This document shows positions 34,839-43,767 of a DNA stretch of 49,733 nucleotides, piece after piece. The notes beneath the pieces are model-generated. The model saw only the letters and a program-made list of their open reading frames with translations, was not told the DNA's origin and searched no databases. How positions within the stretch are numbered: the stretch's first letter is position 1; the number at the start of each line of letters is the position of its first letter. The stretch is from Eshraghiella sp045129695 (GTDB taxonomy: Bacteria > Bacillota > Clostridia > Lachnospirales > Lachnospiraceae), in assembly GCA_045129695.1 (NCBI GenBank), contig JBGVJZ010000003.1:1-49733 (forward strand). The letters are read 5' to 3'. The position numbers and the translations under genes are program-made.

Positions 34839-34852
34839 CATGGCGGATTTTC
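34822..34852. terminator. Bidirectional terminator between vanZ-like and lepB
   Basis: AAAATCCGCCA (34823-34833) pairs with TGGCGGATTTT (34841-34851). A and T tracts on both sides allow termination of both convergent genes. Confidence 0.85.
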
Positions 34853-34867
34853 TATAATATCCCATAT

Positions 34868-35548
34868 TTATTCAAGCATTTCGATGGTCGGACTGTATTT
34901 GAACACTGCTTTTGCAAGTATATCCTCTCGTGCAACGTAAGTATTGTCCCAGAACCGGGCATCATCTGACAAATTCCGGTTATCTCCAAGCATAAAATAC
35001 GAATTATCAGGTACTTCAAATGGACCATAATCTCCGTACATCGCCTCTGCAAGATACTCTTCCTCCACAGCTTCACCATTAACATACAATATGCCTTCCT
35101 TTATCTCCACGCAATCACCGGGGACTCCTATTATGCGCTTTATAAGGGCTTCCTTTTGTGAGTCAGAGTAACACTGATGCTCAAATATAACAATATCTCC
35201 CCGTTCGGGCCCCGAAAACATATATGCAAGCCTGTAGCCAAACAATTTGTCACCTGCATTAATTGTAGGAACCATGGAACGTGTGGGAACATTGGCATTT
35301 ATTACTACAAACTGATTAATTGCTAATGATACAACTATTGCAACAACAACTATCACCACATAGCTGAAAATCTCGCGGACAATATATGCCACACCTTTTT
35401 GAGGCACTTCTGTATCAATCCCATTAGAATCATACATTGCCCCGCCGGTGTGATTCTCCTCTACACTGCCCAAATCCACGTCTGAATCGTCCCAATCGAG
35501 ATCAATGTCCAATAATTCCATTTCATCATCAGCATCCCTCATGCCCAT
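34868..35548 (-). CDS. lepB: Signal peptidase I
   Basis: Membrane serine protease that removes Sec/Tat signal peptides outside the membrane. 226 residues: an acidic cytoplasmic N-tail of ~60 residues, one TM (IVREIFSYVVIVVVAIVVSL), then the catalytic domain. Catalytic Ser is in VPTRSMVPTINAGD and Lys in LIKRIIGVPGD. Box D is RGDIVIFEH and box E is GDNRNLSDDAR. The N-tail, longer than in Bacillus SipS, has many Asp and Glu and is unusual. The gene follows htpG by 14 bases. Confidence 0.93.
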   Translation of the reverse strand: MGMRDADDEMELLDIDLDWDDSDVDLGSVEENHTGGAMYDSNGIDTEVPQKGVAYIVREIFSYVVIVVVAIVVSLAINQFVVINANVPTRSMVPTINAGDKLFGYRLAYMFSGPERGDIVIFEHQCYSDSQKEALIKRIIGVPGDCVEIKEGILYVNGEAVEEEYLAEAMYGDYGPFEVPDNSYFMLGDNRNLSDDARFWDNTYVAREDILAKAVFKYSPTIEMLE

Positions 35549-35562
35549 ACAACAACCTCATC

Positions 35563-37557
35563 TTATTGTGCAAGTAATTTAAGGATATCATTACTTCTTG
35601 CAATAAACTTTGTCATCTGCTCAGGCTGTAATGATGAATGACTGATCCTTGCCAAATCATACAACTGTTCACAGAACATTGCAATATTATCACTCTCCGG
35701 ATTAGCAAGAATATATTTAACCAAGGTATTATTAACATTAAGTACAAGAGTCTCACCCATGTCGCCATAGCCCGGCATTCCCATGCCCATTCCGTACATT
35801 TTCATCATATCAGCCATTCTCTTGCTGTCCTCGTTAATAGTAATCATTGAAGAAATATTCTCGTCCTTAAGACTCTCTGCCTGAACCTTAAGATTCTCCA
35901 TATTCAGTGCTTTGCGGAATATTCCGGTAAGCTCGTCATTCTTAGTCTTTAAATCTTCCTCATCAACTGCTTCATCCTTAAAAATTGATGATAAATCAGA
36001 ATCAATGCTTAAAAACTTAACATTTTCATTCTTCTGTTCAAGATGTGATACGAACGGCTGGTCAATGCTGTGTTTAAGAATAACCGCATCCATTCCTGCA
36101 TCCTTAAACATCTTAATATACTGTCCCTGTTCCACTTCGTCCTTAACATAGAAAACAGTATTCTCATGCTTCTCCTTGTTCTCTTCAAGGCACTCCGGTA
36201 ATGTAAGATATTTACCGTCAAGATTCTTAAACAGGATATAATCATTCATCTTCTCACAGAACTTATCGTCCTTAAGGCAGCCAAACTTGATAAACGGACT
36301 GATATCATCCCAGTATTTCTCATAATTCTCTTTGTCCGTTTTGCACATGCCTGAAAGCTTGTCAGCTACTTTCTTGGTAATATAATCTGAAATCTTCTTA
36401 ACAAATCCATCGTTCTGCAATGCACTTCTTGAAACATTGAGCGGAAGGTCAGGACAGTCAATTACACCCTTTAAGAGCATAAGGAACTCAGGAATAACCT
36501 CTTTTATATTATCTGCAACAAACACCTGATTATTATAGAGCTTAATTACACCCTCTGCTGACTCAAATTCAAGATTAATCTTAGGGAAATACAAAATACC
36601 CTTAAGATTAAACGGGTAATCCATATTAAGATGAATCCAGAATAAAGGCTCTTTATAATCATGGAAAACTTTTCTGAAGAAATCCTTATATTCATCTTCA
36701 GTACACTCATTAGGATGTTTTGTCCATAATGGATTAGTATCGTTTAGAGCAACCGGTCTCTTTTTAATCTTATAACGTTCTTTTGCAGGGCTAACCTCTA
36801 CAACCGTCTTGTTACCGTCCTCGTCCTCCTGTTCCTCAGTCCTGGCTTCCTCCAAAACAGTCTCAACAATTGTATCTGTATCAAGAAGCTCGTCTGTATC
36901 AATCATCTGAGTCTTCTCTTCTGTATCATCCTCATTGGTAAGATAAATCTCATAAGGCATAAAAGAACAGTATTTCTCGATTACTTCCTTAGCTCTGTAT
37001 TCATTGGCAAATTCAGTACTTTCTTCATTAAGGTAAAGCGTAATTTCTGTTCCTACAGATTCCTTATCGCCATCCTGCATATCATACTCAGTTCCACCAT
37101 CACACTCCCAATGAACAGCTTTTGCATCGTCTTTATATGAGAGAGTATCAATTGTAACTCTCTCTGCAACCATAAATGCAGAATAGAAACCAAGACCAAA
37201 ATGTCCTATTATCTGATCCTCATTGGTCTTATCCTTGTACTTCTCAAGAAATGCCTCTGCTCCTGAGAAAGCGATCTGATTAATATATTCATTAACCTCT
37301 TCTGCTGTCATACCAAGTCCGTTATCAATGAACTTAATTGTCTTCTCTTTGGAGCTTACAAGCACCTGAATCTGTGGTTTAACATCTGTTGCATCCGCCT
37401 CACCAATCATCTCTAATTTCTTAAGCTTGGTGATTGCATCACAACCGTTTGAAACCAGTTCTCTGAAAAATATATCGTGGTCAGAATACATCCACTTCTT
37501 AATAATCGGGAAAATATTCTCACTATTGATTGAAAGATTACCATGTTCTACTGACAT
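35563..37557 (-). CDS. htpG: Chaperone HtpG (Hsp90)
   Basis: Cytosolic Hsp90 ATPase chaperone, 664 residues, the usual size. The GHKL ATP site is seen in FFRELVSNGCDAITKL (N-box, near 31-46), FIDNGLGMTAEEV (DxGxG) and GHFGLGFYSAFMVA (lid/G2). The middle-domain segment LPLNVSRSALQND holds the conserved Arg that contacts the ATP gamma-phosphate. Its upstream region carries a perfect CIRCE element, so HrcA probably represses it, which differs from Bacillus subtilis where htpG is not in the CIRCE regulon. Confidence 0.96.
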   Translation of the reverse strand: MSVEHGNLSINSENIFPIIKKWMYSDHDIFFRELVSNGCDAITKLKKLEMIGEADATDVKPQIQVLVSSKEKTIKFIDNGLGMTAEEVNEYINQIAFSGAEAFLEKYKDKTNEDQIIGHFGLGFYSAFMVAERVTIDTLSYKDDAKAVHWECDGGTEYDMQDGDKESVGTEITLYLNEESTEFANEYRAKEVIEKYCSFMPYEIYLTNEDDTEEKTQMIDTDELLDTDTIVETVLEEARTEEQEDEDGNKTVVEVSPAKERYKIKKRPVALNDTNPLWTKHPNECTEDEYKDFFRKVFHDYKEPLFWIHLNMDYPFNLKGILYFPKINLEFESAEGVIKLYNNQVFVADNIKEVIPEFLMLLKGVIDCPDLPLNVSRSALQNDGFVKKISDYITKKVADKLSGMCKTDKENYEKYWDDISPFIKFGCLKDDKFCEKMNDYILFKNLDGKYLTLPECLEENKEKHENTVFYVKDEVEQGQYIKMFKDAGMDAVILKHSIDQPFVSHLEQKNENVKFLSIDSDLSSIFKDEAVDEEDLKTKNDELTGIFRKALNMENLKVQAESLKDENISSMITINEDSKRMADMMKMYGMGMGMPGYGDMGETLVLNVNNTLVKYILANPESDNIAMFCEQLYDLARISHSSLQPEQMTKFIARSNDILKLLAQ

Positions 37558-37590
37558 TTAATTCAACTCCTTTTCTATTATCTATATGAT

Positions 37591-37619
37591 ATATTAATAC
37601 CCTCGAAACAATAAGTCAA
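37591..37619 (-). promoter_or_regulatory. htpG promoter
   Basis: On the minus strand TTGACT (37614-37619), 17 bases and TAATAT (37591-37596), 34 bases before the htpG start. The CIRCE element lies directly upstream of the -35. Confidence 0.7.
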
Positions 37620-37626
37620 GAAAAAA

Positions 37627-37653
37627 TTAGCACTCAATAAAAACGAGTGCTAA
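37627..37653. promoter_or_regulatory. CIRCE operator upstream of htpG
   Basis: Perfect TTAGCACTC-N9-GAGTGCTAA, the HrcA binding site. It overlaps the final codon and stop of the PrsA/SurA-like gene and lies seven bases upstream of the htpG -35 hexamer. Confidence 0.93.
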
Positions 37654-38669
37654 TAAAAATATTCTTTATAAATTGTGTAAAGCAACCCTGACCCAGAGTT
37701 AAGCTCCTTAATATTAACATTTTCCCAGAAACTGTCATTAAATTCCACAGATTTATCATTGGCATAACTAATATACTGTTCTGAATACAGTTCCCTTCTC
37801 CTTGAAAGAATTACCCGCTCACATTGCTCTTCATAATCGCTTTCCACATTATAATTAATGCATTTTATAATGTAATAACCATTTTCAGTTTCAATAACAG
37901 AACTTATCTCACCGGACTCCAGCATATAGGCAGCCTTTTCAAACTCTTTATCTGTCTCACCCTGACCAAGCTCCATTGAATTAATGACATCGTCACTGTA
38001 TTCACCGGCCAACGCAAGAAAATCCTCGCCATCCAAAGCCTTCTTCAAAACACCTTGTGCAATATCCTTTTTCGCAAGCTTCTCGCCTTTGGAAAACGAC
38101 ACTACTCTATGTTCCTCATCATATTCCGTTGTTCCAAAGAAAATATACTGGACATAAATTCTTCTTGCTTCATCAGTACTGACTTTGGTATCCACTGAAT
38201 CGGTAACGCCATAAAAGCCCTTATCAGCCAGCAAAAGATAATAATAGAATTCTTCAACCGCCTCCCGTAACTCCAGTGTTGCCGCCTCCCTGCCAAGACT
38301 GTCAATATAATCCTGCGCAGCTTCTTCAATCCTGTTATTCTCAGCATCGGTAAGCGTTATTCTCAATTCCCCGGACATATTACCTGCAAGAATAATATTC
38401 CTGAGTGTAGATGCTGTTTTGTTTTTCACATATTCTTCTGTGGTTGCATCACCTATTGACTTGTTCCACACCTGTGAATCAAACAGCTGCTCATAAGAAT
38501 ATTTGTATTCGGACAAAAGTAATTCTGCCACATCCATGCTCACCACAACACCATCAATTTTTGCAAACTGTGATTTGGTAAGGCCTGTTGTAATCTTAAC
38601 CCTGTTACATCCTGTAATGCATATCAGCATAACCACTGCAAGAATACAGCCAAAACTACGCTTCAACAT
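37650..38669 (-). CDS. PrsA/SurA-type peptidyl-prolyl isomerase lipoprotein
   Basis: An extracytoplasmic folding factor, 339 residues from the ATG at 38669 (GAAGG upstream). Signal peptide MLKRSFGCILAVVMLICITGC with lipobox ITGC. A helical N-domain of ~150 residues (LSEYKYSYEQLF and on) is followed by a parvulin-like domain (about 165-275: VQYIFFGTTEYDEEH, then GEDFLALAGEYSDD, then GEISSVIETENGYYIIKC), then a C-terminal helix. The catalytic activity of the parvulin core is uncertain. The ORF extends 29 codons upstream into another gene, which is not needed. Its 3' end carries the htpG CIRCE. Confidence 0.87.
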   Translation of the reverse strand: MLKRSFGCILAVVMLICITGCNRVKITTGLTKSQFAKIDGVVVSMDVAELLLSEYKYSYEQLFDSQVWNKSIGDATTEEYVKNKTASTLRNIILAGNMSGELRITLTDAENNRIEEAAQDYIDSLGREAATLELREAVEEFYYYLLLADKGFYGVTDSVDTKVSTDEARRIYVQYIFFGTTEYDEEHRVVSFSKGEKLAKKDIAQGVLKKALDGEDFLALAGEYSDDVINSMELGQGETDKEFEKAAYMLESGEISSVIETENGYYIIKCINYNVESDYEEQCERVILSRRRELYSEQYISYANDKSVEFNDSFWENVNIKELNSGSGLLYTIYKEYFY

Positions 38670-38913
38670 ATAATAACCTTCCGTCCGGCAGCACAAAAAC
38701 CTCCAGTGCCTCCGAAATATCATCTTCATCCTCATAATCAATACCCTCTTCCTCAAGGTATTCTATAAGCTCTTCACGGGAACCAAAAACCATTGCGTAG
38801 CAATCCTCAAGAAATTCCATGGCCTCTTCAACGGTCTCTGCAACAGGCTTCGGAAAAAGCTGCTCCTGATTCTCCAGAAAAATCTTTGCACACATAACAT
38901 CTAACTCATTCAT
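38656..38913 (-). CDS. Small acidic protein of unknown function
   Basis: An 85-residue, strongly acidic cytoplasmic protein (VEEAMEFLEDCYAMVFGSRE; GIDYEDEDDISEALEVFVLP) ending in a short beta-like tail DGRLLYVEA. It starts on the ATG that overlaps the Maf stop by one base and ends 14 bases inside the lipoprotein gene, so it belongs to the maf operon. I recognise no named family. The helical predicted pattern suggests a small regulator or protein partner. Confidence 0.75.
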   Translation of the reverse strand: MNELDVMCAKIFLENQEQLFPKPVAETVEEAMEFLEDCYAMVFGSREELIEYLEEEGIDYEDEDDISEALEVFVLPDGRLLYVEA

Positions 38914-39482
38914 TATAATTCCCCAACTTTCTTAATCTCCTGCATCAATCTTGAGACAGGCAATCCAACTACATTCAGATAATCACCATCAATTTTTTCA
39001 ACATATCGTGCGAACAATCCCTGAATCCCATAACCTCCTGCCTTATCATAGCAGTCGCCGCTGTCAATATAGCTGTAAATCTCTTCATCTGTCATATCAT
39101 ACACATATACCTTAGTCTCTGACACAAAGCTTCTTACAACTTCACCCAATACAATTGTAACTCCTGTATAAACAGAATGACAACCATTTCTCAGGCTTGA
39201 AATCATATTAAATGCTTCTTCCCTGTTCTTCGGCTTACCAAGTATTCTGTTATTGAGCGCAACCACTGTATCGGCTCCTACTACAAGCACATCTGCATTG
39301 CAATTTCCTGCAATTTCCATTGCCTTATCATTTGATAATTTTAAAACAACCTCTGCTGCATCAGATGAATTAACAACCTCCTCGCCCTTAGCGGGAATAA
39401 CATCAAAGCTCAGTCCGATTTGTGTAAGAATCTCTCTTCTCCTCGGTGATGCAGATGCAAGCACAATTCTATTGTATGTCAT
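38913..39482 (-). CDS. maf: Maf-family nucleotide pyrophosphatase
   Basis: Cytoplasmic house-cleaning pyrophosphatase acting on dTTP/UTP or modified nucleotides, and implicated in septum inhibition. 189 residues from the ATG at 39482 (AGGAGG upstream). It begins RIVLASASPRRREIL, the Maf phosphate-binding S-x-R-R motif. Catalytic segments are DVLVVGADTVVALNNRILGKP (metal Asp) and SVYTGVTIV. Later GYGIQGLFARYVEKIDGDYLNVVGLP is a family hallmark. It overlaps the lrp stop by 14 bases and is followed without gap by the small acidic gene. Confidence 0.94.
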   Translation of the reverse strand: MTYNRIVLASASPRRREILTQIGLSFDVIPAKGEEVVNSSDAAEVVLKLSNDKAMEIAGNCNADVLVVGADTVVALNNRILGKPKNREEAFNMISSLRNGCHSVYTGVTIVLGEVVRSFVSETKVYVYDMTDEEIYSYIDSGDCYDKAGGYGIQGLFARYVEKIDGDYLNVVGLPVSRLMQEIKKVGEL

Positions 39483-39948
39483 TATTTTCCTCCTGATACT
39501 GCATTTCATCCATTCTTGTAACATCTATCCCACGGTGCTCTACAGGCGTAGAAAATACAATCTGTGTATTCGTTCTTCCAAACTCCTGAAGTCTTCCTAT
39601 AAAAACATCCAGCTCTACCGTATTTTTAAATGCCACCTTCAAAAGCATTGAAAAATTACCCGTAACACAATTACATTCCAAAACATTCGGACAATTCTTA
39701 ACAAATGGGTAAAATTCTGCCTTCTGAGCAGGAACAATTTCAAGATTAATAAAGGCAGTAATATGATATCCTAGACTTGTCTGATTAACTTTTGCCTCGT
39801 ATGAATCAATTATATGCTCCTTCTCCAGTCTCTCTATTCTCGCAGAAACTGCCGGTGATGATAAATATACCTGCTCTGCAAGATTTTTTAGTGGCATTCT
39901 GGCATTCTGCTGTAATAACGACACAAGTTTCTTATCAATTTCATCCAT
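39469..39948 (-). CDS. Lrp/AsnC-family transcriptional regulator
   Basis: 159 residues: N-terminal HTH (MDEIDKKLVSLLQQNARMPL, SSPAVSARIERLEKE) and a C-terminal RAM ligand domain (GYHITAFINLEIVPAQKAEF; ECNCVTGNFSMLLKV). Such proteins sense amino acids as octamers. The ATG at 39948 has AGGAGGG upstream. It leads an operon with maf, a small acidic gene and the PrsA-like gene, an unusual pairing. The target is not known. Confidence 0.92.
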   Translation of the reverse strand: MDEIDKKLVSLLQQNARMPLKNLAEQVYLSSPAVSARIERLEKEHIIDSYEAKVNQTSLGYHITAFINLEIVPAQKAEFYPFVKNCPNVLECNCVTGNFSMLLKVAFKNTVELDVFIGRLQEFGRTNTQIVFSTPVEHRGIDVTRMDEMQYQEENNDIQ

Positions 39949-40088
39949 GTTAGTCCCTCCTATGTGGGTCATATCAATATGTGGTTATTCTATCTCGTTT
40001 TTTTGAGGAAATCAACTTATTATCTTTATTTTTCCATATAATTCTGATAAAATCAAAATATAATTTTTTTTAATGAAAGGAGACTATT

Positions 40089-40397
40089 ATGGGTCAGAAC
40101 GAAGAATTTGAAGAGGGAACAGTTACACTTACTCTTGAGGATGATACTGAGGTTGAATGTGCCATTGTTGCAATATATCCTGCGGGAGATAAGGAATACA
40201 TTGCACTTCTGCCACTTGATGGCGATGAAGAAGAAGGCGGAGAAGTATTTCTCTATCGCTATACAGAGGATGAAAACGGAGAACCATCATTAGAAAACAT
40301 CGAAGACGATGAAGAATACGAAATTGCTGCTGATGCATTTGATGAGATGCTTGACAGCGAGGAATATGACGAGCTCGTAGACGCTGACGAGGAATAA
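40089..40397 (+). CDS. DUF1292 protein
   Basis: A 102-residue, very acidic protein. It matches the DUF1292 family, common in Firmicutes next to YrrK/RuvX genes: VTLTLEDDTEVECAIVAIYP, then KEYIALLPLDGD and EVFLYRYTEDENGEPSLENI. AAAGGAG precedes the start. Function unknown. It stands alone here, next to a 320-base palindromic element. Confidence 0.88.
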   Translation: MGQNEEFEEGTVTLTLEDDTEVECAIVAIYPAGDKEYIALLPLDGDEEEGGEVFLYRYTEDENGEPSLENIEDDEEYEIAADAFDEMLDSEEYDELVDADEE

Positions 40398-40402
40398 ATT
40401 AC

Positions 40403-40719
40403 GGTTTAGTGAATTAAACACTTATTGACTTAATAGCGAAAATATATTCCCTTCAATCGGACGTTCTCACTCGGTTGTATGCCTAGCGGTACATAAGATG
40501 ACAAAATACCTCATCTAAGTACCGAGGCATACAAACGCCGCTTTACAGGGAATATATTTTCGTATAAACGTCATTAACTGCTTAATTCATCACCAGCATT
40601 ATGTCCAACGGTAGATATTGAAAAAATCTACCGTTACTAATCGCAACTCAGCCGGAGCGTGTCACCGCAATGTAAATATTCTGTGTAACATCCCTGTAAC
40701 ACTTCTAATTCACTAAACC
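40403..40719. repeat. MITE-like palindromic element
   Basis: The only gene-free stretch of over 300 bases (40398-40724). It is bounded by a perfect 14-base terminal inverted repeat GGTTTAGTGAATTA (40403-40416) and TAATTCACTAAACC (40706-40719). Inside is a long hairpin: CGAAAATATATTCCCT (40437-40452) pairs with 40547-40562, TGTATGCCT (40476-40484) with 40525-40533, GGTAC with GTACC, and AGATGA with TCATCT. A second hairpin AACGGTAGAT/ATCTACCGTT lies at 40607-40635. No open frame is apparent. It fills the whole gap between two convergent genes. Confidence 0.72.
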
Positions 40720-40724
40720 ATGAT

Positions 40725-42545
40725 TTACATAATCTCCCTCACAAATCTTGACGCTTCCATCTGCTTATTATAACGTTCCTTCGCATAAAATATATTTAGA
40801 TGCTTTCTTGCCCTTGTCATGGCAACATAGAACATACGGCGTTCTTCTTCTATTTCAGAATCAAACACAGCCTTTTTATGTGGGGTAATTCCCTCGTTTG
40901 CATCAATAATAAATACAGTGTCATATTCAAGGCCTTTTGAGCCATGCATTGTTGTCAGAACAACAGCGTCATCATTACGTTTTTGTGAGGAGTAGCTCTC
41001 TTTGAGATTATTGGTGTAATCTTCGATACGCTTCTGCCAGTCAGCGTAGGTTTTGCAATCCCTTGCACTTTCCATCAATTCATCTGCAATATCTGTCAGT
41101 TCCTTAAGCTCAATACTGTGATTATCAGCATATTCTGACAAATATTCATCATAACCCACACCCTTTCTGAGATAGTTAATCATAGCATATGGTGACATCG
41201 ACGACATAAGACGCAAATCACCTCTGAAGCGGTCAAGACGCTCAATCATCCAAGGCTTGTCCTCATAATATTTTTCTAATTGGTCAAAAGAAATTACACT
41301 GTCCGTAAGATAATCTCTTCCGATATAACGCTTTGGCTTGTTCATAATGCGTATAAAATCACTGCGTTTACGACTTCCTAAAGCAATTTCCATATATGTA
41401 AAAATATCTTTTGCAATCCAATGTTCAAAAATATTAGGAACTCCGTCACGTAGCACAAAAGGTATATTATTTTCAATCATACACCTTATAAAAGGAGAAG
41501 CTGCTGAATTAGTTCTATATAAAACAGCATGCTCAGAATATGGTGAGCCTTCCTTCACTGATGCTCTGATACTGTCCACCACCCTCATGTATTCTTCTCT
41601 TATTGTATTAAACTCTGCTATATTGACTCTGTCCCCCTGAGGATTGACGGTACGGATATTCTTATCAAATCTTATTTTATTATTGCCAATAACATAGCCT
41701 GCTGCCGCAACAATATTGGCACATGAACGATAATTTAGATCCATTACAACCTTTCGTGCACCGGAATAATCCTTCTCGAAATTAAGCATTATTTCGGGTT
41801 TAGAGCCCCTAAATCCATAAATGCTCTGGTCATCATCTCCGACCACAAAAACATTATTCTGAGGCAATGCAAGCATTTTAATGACATCATACTGCATTTT
41901 GTTAATATCCTGAAACTCATCAATCAATATATACTTATACCTCTGCTGCCATTTTTTCAGAATATCCGGTCTTTTGACAAACAAATCATAACAATACAGC
42001 AGCATATCATCAAAATCAATAAGTCCCTGACGCTTCAATGCACTGTCATAATATTTATAAATTTTACGAAACTCCTCTTCAGGACAGTTTGCAGAATAAT
42101 ATACGTTTATGTCCACGCCCTCTGTTTTGACCCTGCTAATCTCACCGGCAATATTCCCCAATGTCTCATTAACATCTTCCGTTTCCAGATTACTTTTCTC
42201 AATTGCCTGACGTATAATAAGATTTCTGGCTTCTTCTTTAATAATGTTATTAACAGAATAATTGTACGCAGATTTCAGAATATAGAAAAAAATTGCATGA
42301 AAAGTACCAAAGGTAACACCTCTTCTTCCTCCAATCAGCTTTTCAAACCTCTTCTGCATTTCCATTGCAGCTGCTTTGGTAAAAGTGATTACAAGAATCT
42401 CAGCAGGATTAACTTTGTAGTTCTCAATTAAATATTTAATTCTTGATGTAAGAACGGTAGTCTTCCCTGAACCGGGACCGGCAATGACCAGCATGGGACC
42501 ACTCCCATGCTGAATTGCAGATTTTTGTGAATCATTAAAATTCAT
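40725..42545 (-). CDS. UvrD/Rep-family ATP-dependent DNA helicase
   Basis: A 606-residue superfamily 1A helicase, shorter than PcrA/UvrD (~720-740) and lacking their C-terminal tail. Walker A VIAGPGSGKTTVL (Q-motif upstream: MNFNDSQKSAI), motif Ia VITFTKAAA, motif II ILIDEFQDIN, motif III VVGDDDQSIYGFRG, motif V TTMHGSKGLEYDTVF and motif VI MFYVAMTRARKHLNIFYA are all present. 3'-5' unwinding in repair or replication restart is likely. It starts 24 bases after dnaJ ends and may be partly read from the heat-shock operon. Confidence 0.93.
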   Translation of the reverse strand: MNFNDSQKSAIQHGSGPMLVIAGPGSGKTTVLTSRIKYLIENYKVNPAEILVITFTKAAAMEMQKRFEKLIGGRRGVTFGTFHAIFFYILKSAYNYSVNNIIKEEARNLIIRQAIEKSNLETEDVNETLGNIAGEISRVKTEGVDINVYYSANCPEEEFRKIYKYYDSALKRQGLIDFDDMLLYCYDLFVKRPDILKKWQQRYKYILIDEFQDINKMQYDVIKMLALPQNNVFVVGDDDQSIYGFRGSKPEIMLNFEKDYSGARKVVMDLNYRSCANIVAAAGYVIGNNKIRFDKNIRTVNPQGDRVNIAEFNTIREEYMRVVDSIRASVKEGSPYSEHAVLYRTNSAASPFIRCMIENNIPFVLRDGVPNIFEHWIAKDIFTYMEIALGSRKRSDFIRIMNKPKRYIGRDYLTDSVISFDQLEKYYEDKPWMIERLDRFRGDLRLMSSMSPYAMINYLRKGVGYDEYLSEYADNHSIELKELTDIADELMESARDCKTYADWQKRIEDYTNNLKESYSSQKRNDDAVVLTTMHGSKGLEYDTVFIIDANEGITPHKKAVFDSEIEEERRMFYVAMTRARKHLNIFYAKERYNKQMEASRFVREIM

Positions 42546-42569
42546 AGAATAGAAAATCCTCTATATGTT

Positions 42570-43691
42570 TTATTTAAAAATACCACGTTTGCCTTTTTTG
42601 TCTTCTCTCCTGGTGCCGGTCATAGCGGCATCAAAGTCAATCAATGCCTGTCTCTGCTCCTTGGTCAGTTTCTCAGGAACTTTAACAACCAAGGTTACAT
42701 AATGGTCACCACGAACCTGTTTATTACGAAGTGATGGAACACCCTTACCTTTAAGTCTTACCTTGGTATCGGTCTGTGTACCCGGCTTAATATCGTACTC
42801 AACCTCACCATCAACTGTTTTAATACGGATTGTATTACCAAGTGCCGCATCAACAAAGCTGATTGGAACAGTGGAATATATGTTCATATCCTGTCTCTGG
42901 AATTCCGGATTATTTGCAACAATTACTTCTACAAGTATGTCACCTCTCTCGCCGCCATTCTTTCCAGGCTCACCCTTTCCGCGAATTCTGATACTCTGTC
43001 CGTTGTCAATACCTGCAGGAATTGATACCTGAATTTTCTTACGGCTTGATACATAGCCGCTTCCGTAACAATCAGGACATTTCTCTCTGATAATCGTTCC
43101 CTTACCCTGACAGTCAGGACAGGTCTGCACATTTCTGACCATACCGAAAAGTGACTGTTGTGTATATACGACCTGACCTTTACCTCCACACTTACCACAT
43201 GTGGAAGGTGAGCTTCCCGGCTTTGCACCGGAACCATTACATTTTGGACATGGGTCCTTAAGATTCATATCCAATTCCTTATCACAGCCAAAAACAGCCT
43301 CTTCAAACTTAATTCTTACACTGGCACGAATATTAGCACCCTTCATTGGACCATTGCTGTTTCTACGTCTTCCGCCACCAAATAAATCGCCGAAAATGTC
43401 GCCAAAAATGTCACCCATGTCACCAAAGTCAAATCCGCCTGCTCCGGCACCACCGCCGCCATTTTCGAATGCAGCATGACCGAACTGGTCATATTGCTGA
43501 CGTTTCTGTGGGTCGCTTAATACAGCGTAAGCTTCCGATGCTTCCTTAAACTTAGCTTCTGCTTCTGCATCTCCCGGATTGGTATCAGGATGATACTTTT
43601 TTGCCAATACTCTGTATGCTTTTTTCAGTGCCGCATCATCTGCATCTCTTGGCACACCCAAGACTTCATAATAGTCTCTTTTATCAGCCAT
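42570..43691 (-). CDS. dnaJ: Chaperone DnaJ
   Basis: DnaK co-chaperone, 373 residues, type I. J domain 1-70 with the HPD tripeptide in KKYHPDTNPGD, a Gly/Phe-rich region about 75-110 (GGAGAGGFDFG), and four zinc-finger repeats at about 145-210 (CPKCNGSGA, CGKCGGKGQ, CPDCQGKGT, CPDCYGSGY). The C-terminal substrate-binding domains follow. Last chaperone gene of the hrcA operon. Confidence 0.97.
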   Translation of the reverse strand: MADKRDYYEVLGVPRDADDAALKKAYRVLAKKYHPDTNPGDAEAEAKFKEASEAYAVLSDPQKRQQYDQFGHAAFENGGGGAGAGGFDFGDMGDIFGDIFGDLFGGGRRRNSNGPMKGANIRASVRIKFEEAVFGCDKELDMNLKDPCPKCNGSGAKPGSSPSTCGKCGGKGQVVYTQQSLFGMVRNVQTCPDCQGKGTIIREKCPDCYGSGYVSSRKKIQVSIPAGIDNGQSIRIRGKGEPGKNGGERGDILVEVIVANNPEFQRQDMNIYSTVPISFVDAALGNTIRIKTVDGEVEYDIKPGTQTDTKVRLKGKGVPSLRNKQVRGDHYVTLVVKVPEKLTKEQRQALIDFDAAMTGTRREDKKGKRGIFK

Positions 43692-43716
43692 TGTTATTCC
43701 TCCACTAACCGCTCAA

Positions 43717-43741
43717 AGTGAGGGATTATAAATCCCTCACT
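43717..43741. other. Intercistronic stem-loop between dnaK and dnaJ
   Basis: An 11-bp perfect stem AGTGAGGGATT/AATCCCTCACT with a three-base loop and no T run. It may be a processing or stability site that sets the dnaK:dnaJ ratio rather than a terminator. Confidence 0.6.
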
Positions 43742-43767
43742 CAAAGCATCTGATATTCTAATTAATA

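Noticed and set aside
40398..40724. Riboswitch or CRISPR-like repeats in the gene-free region
   Set aside because: The elements are inverted, not direct, repeats with terminal inverted ends and lie between convergent genes, where a leader RNA is not expected.
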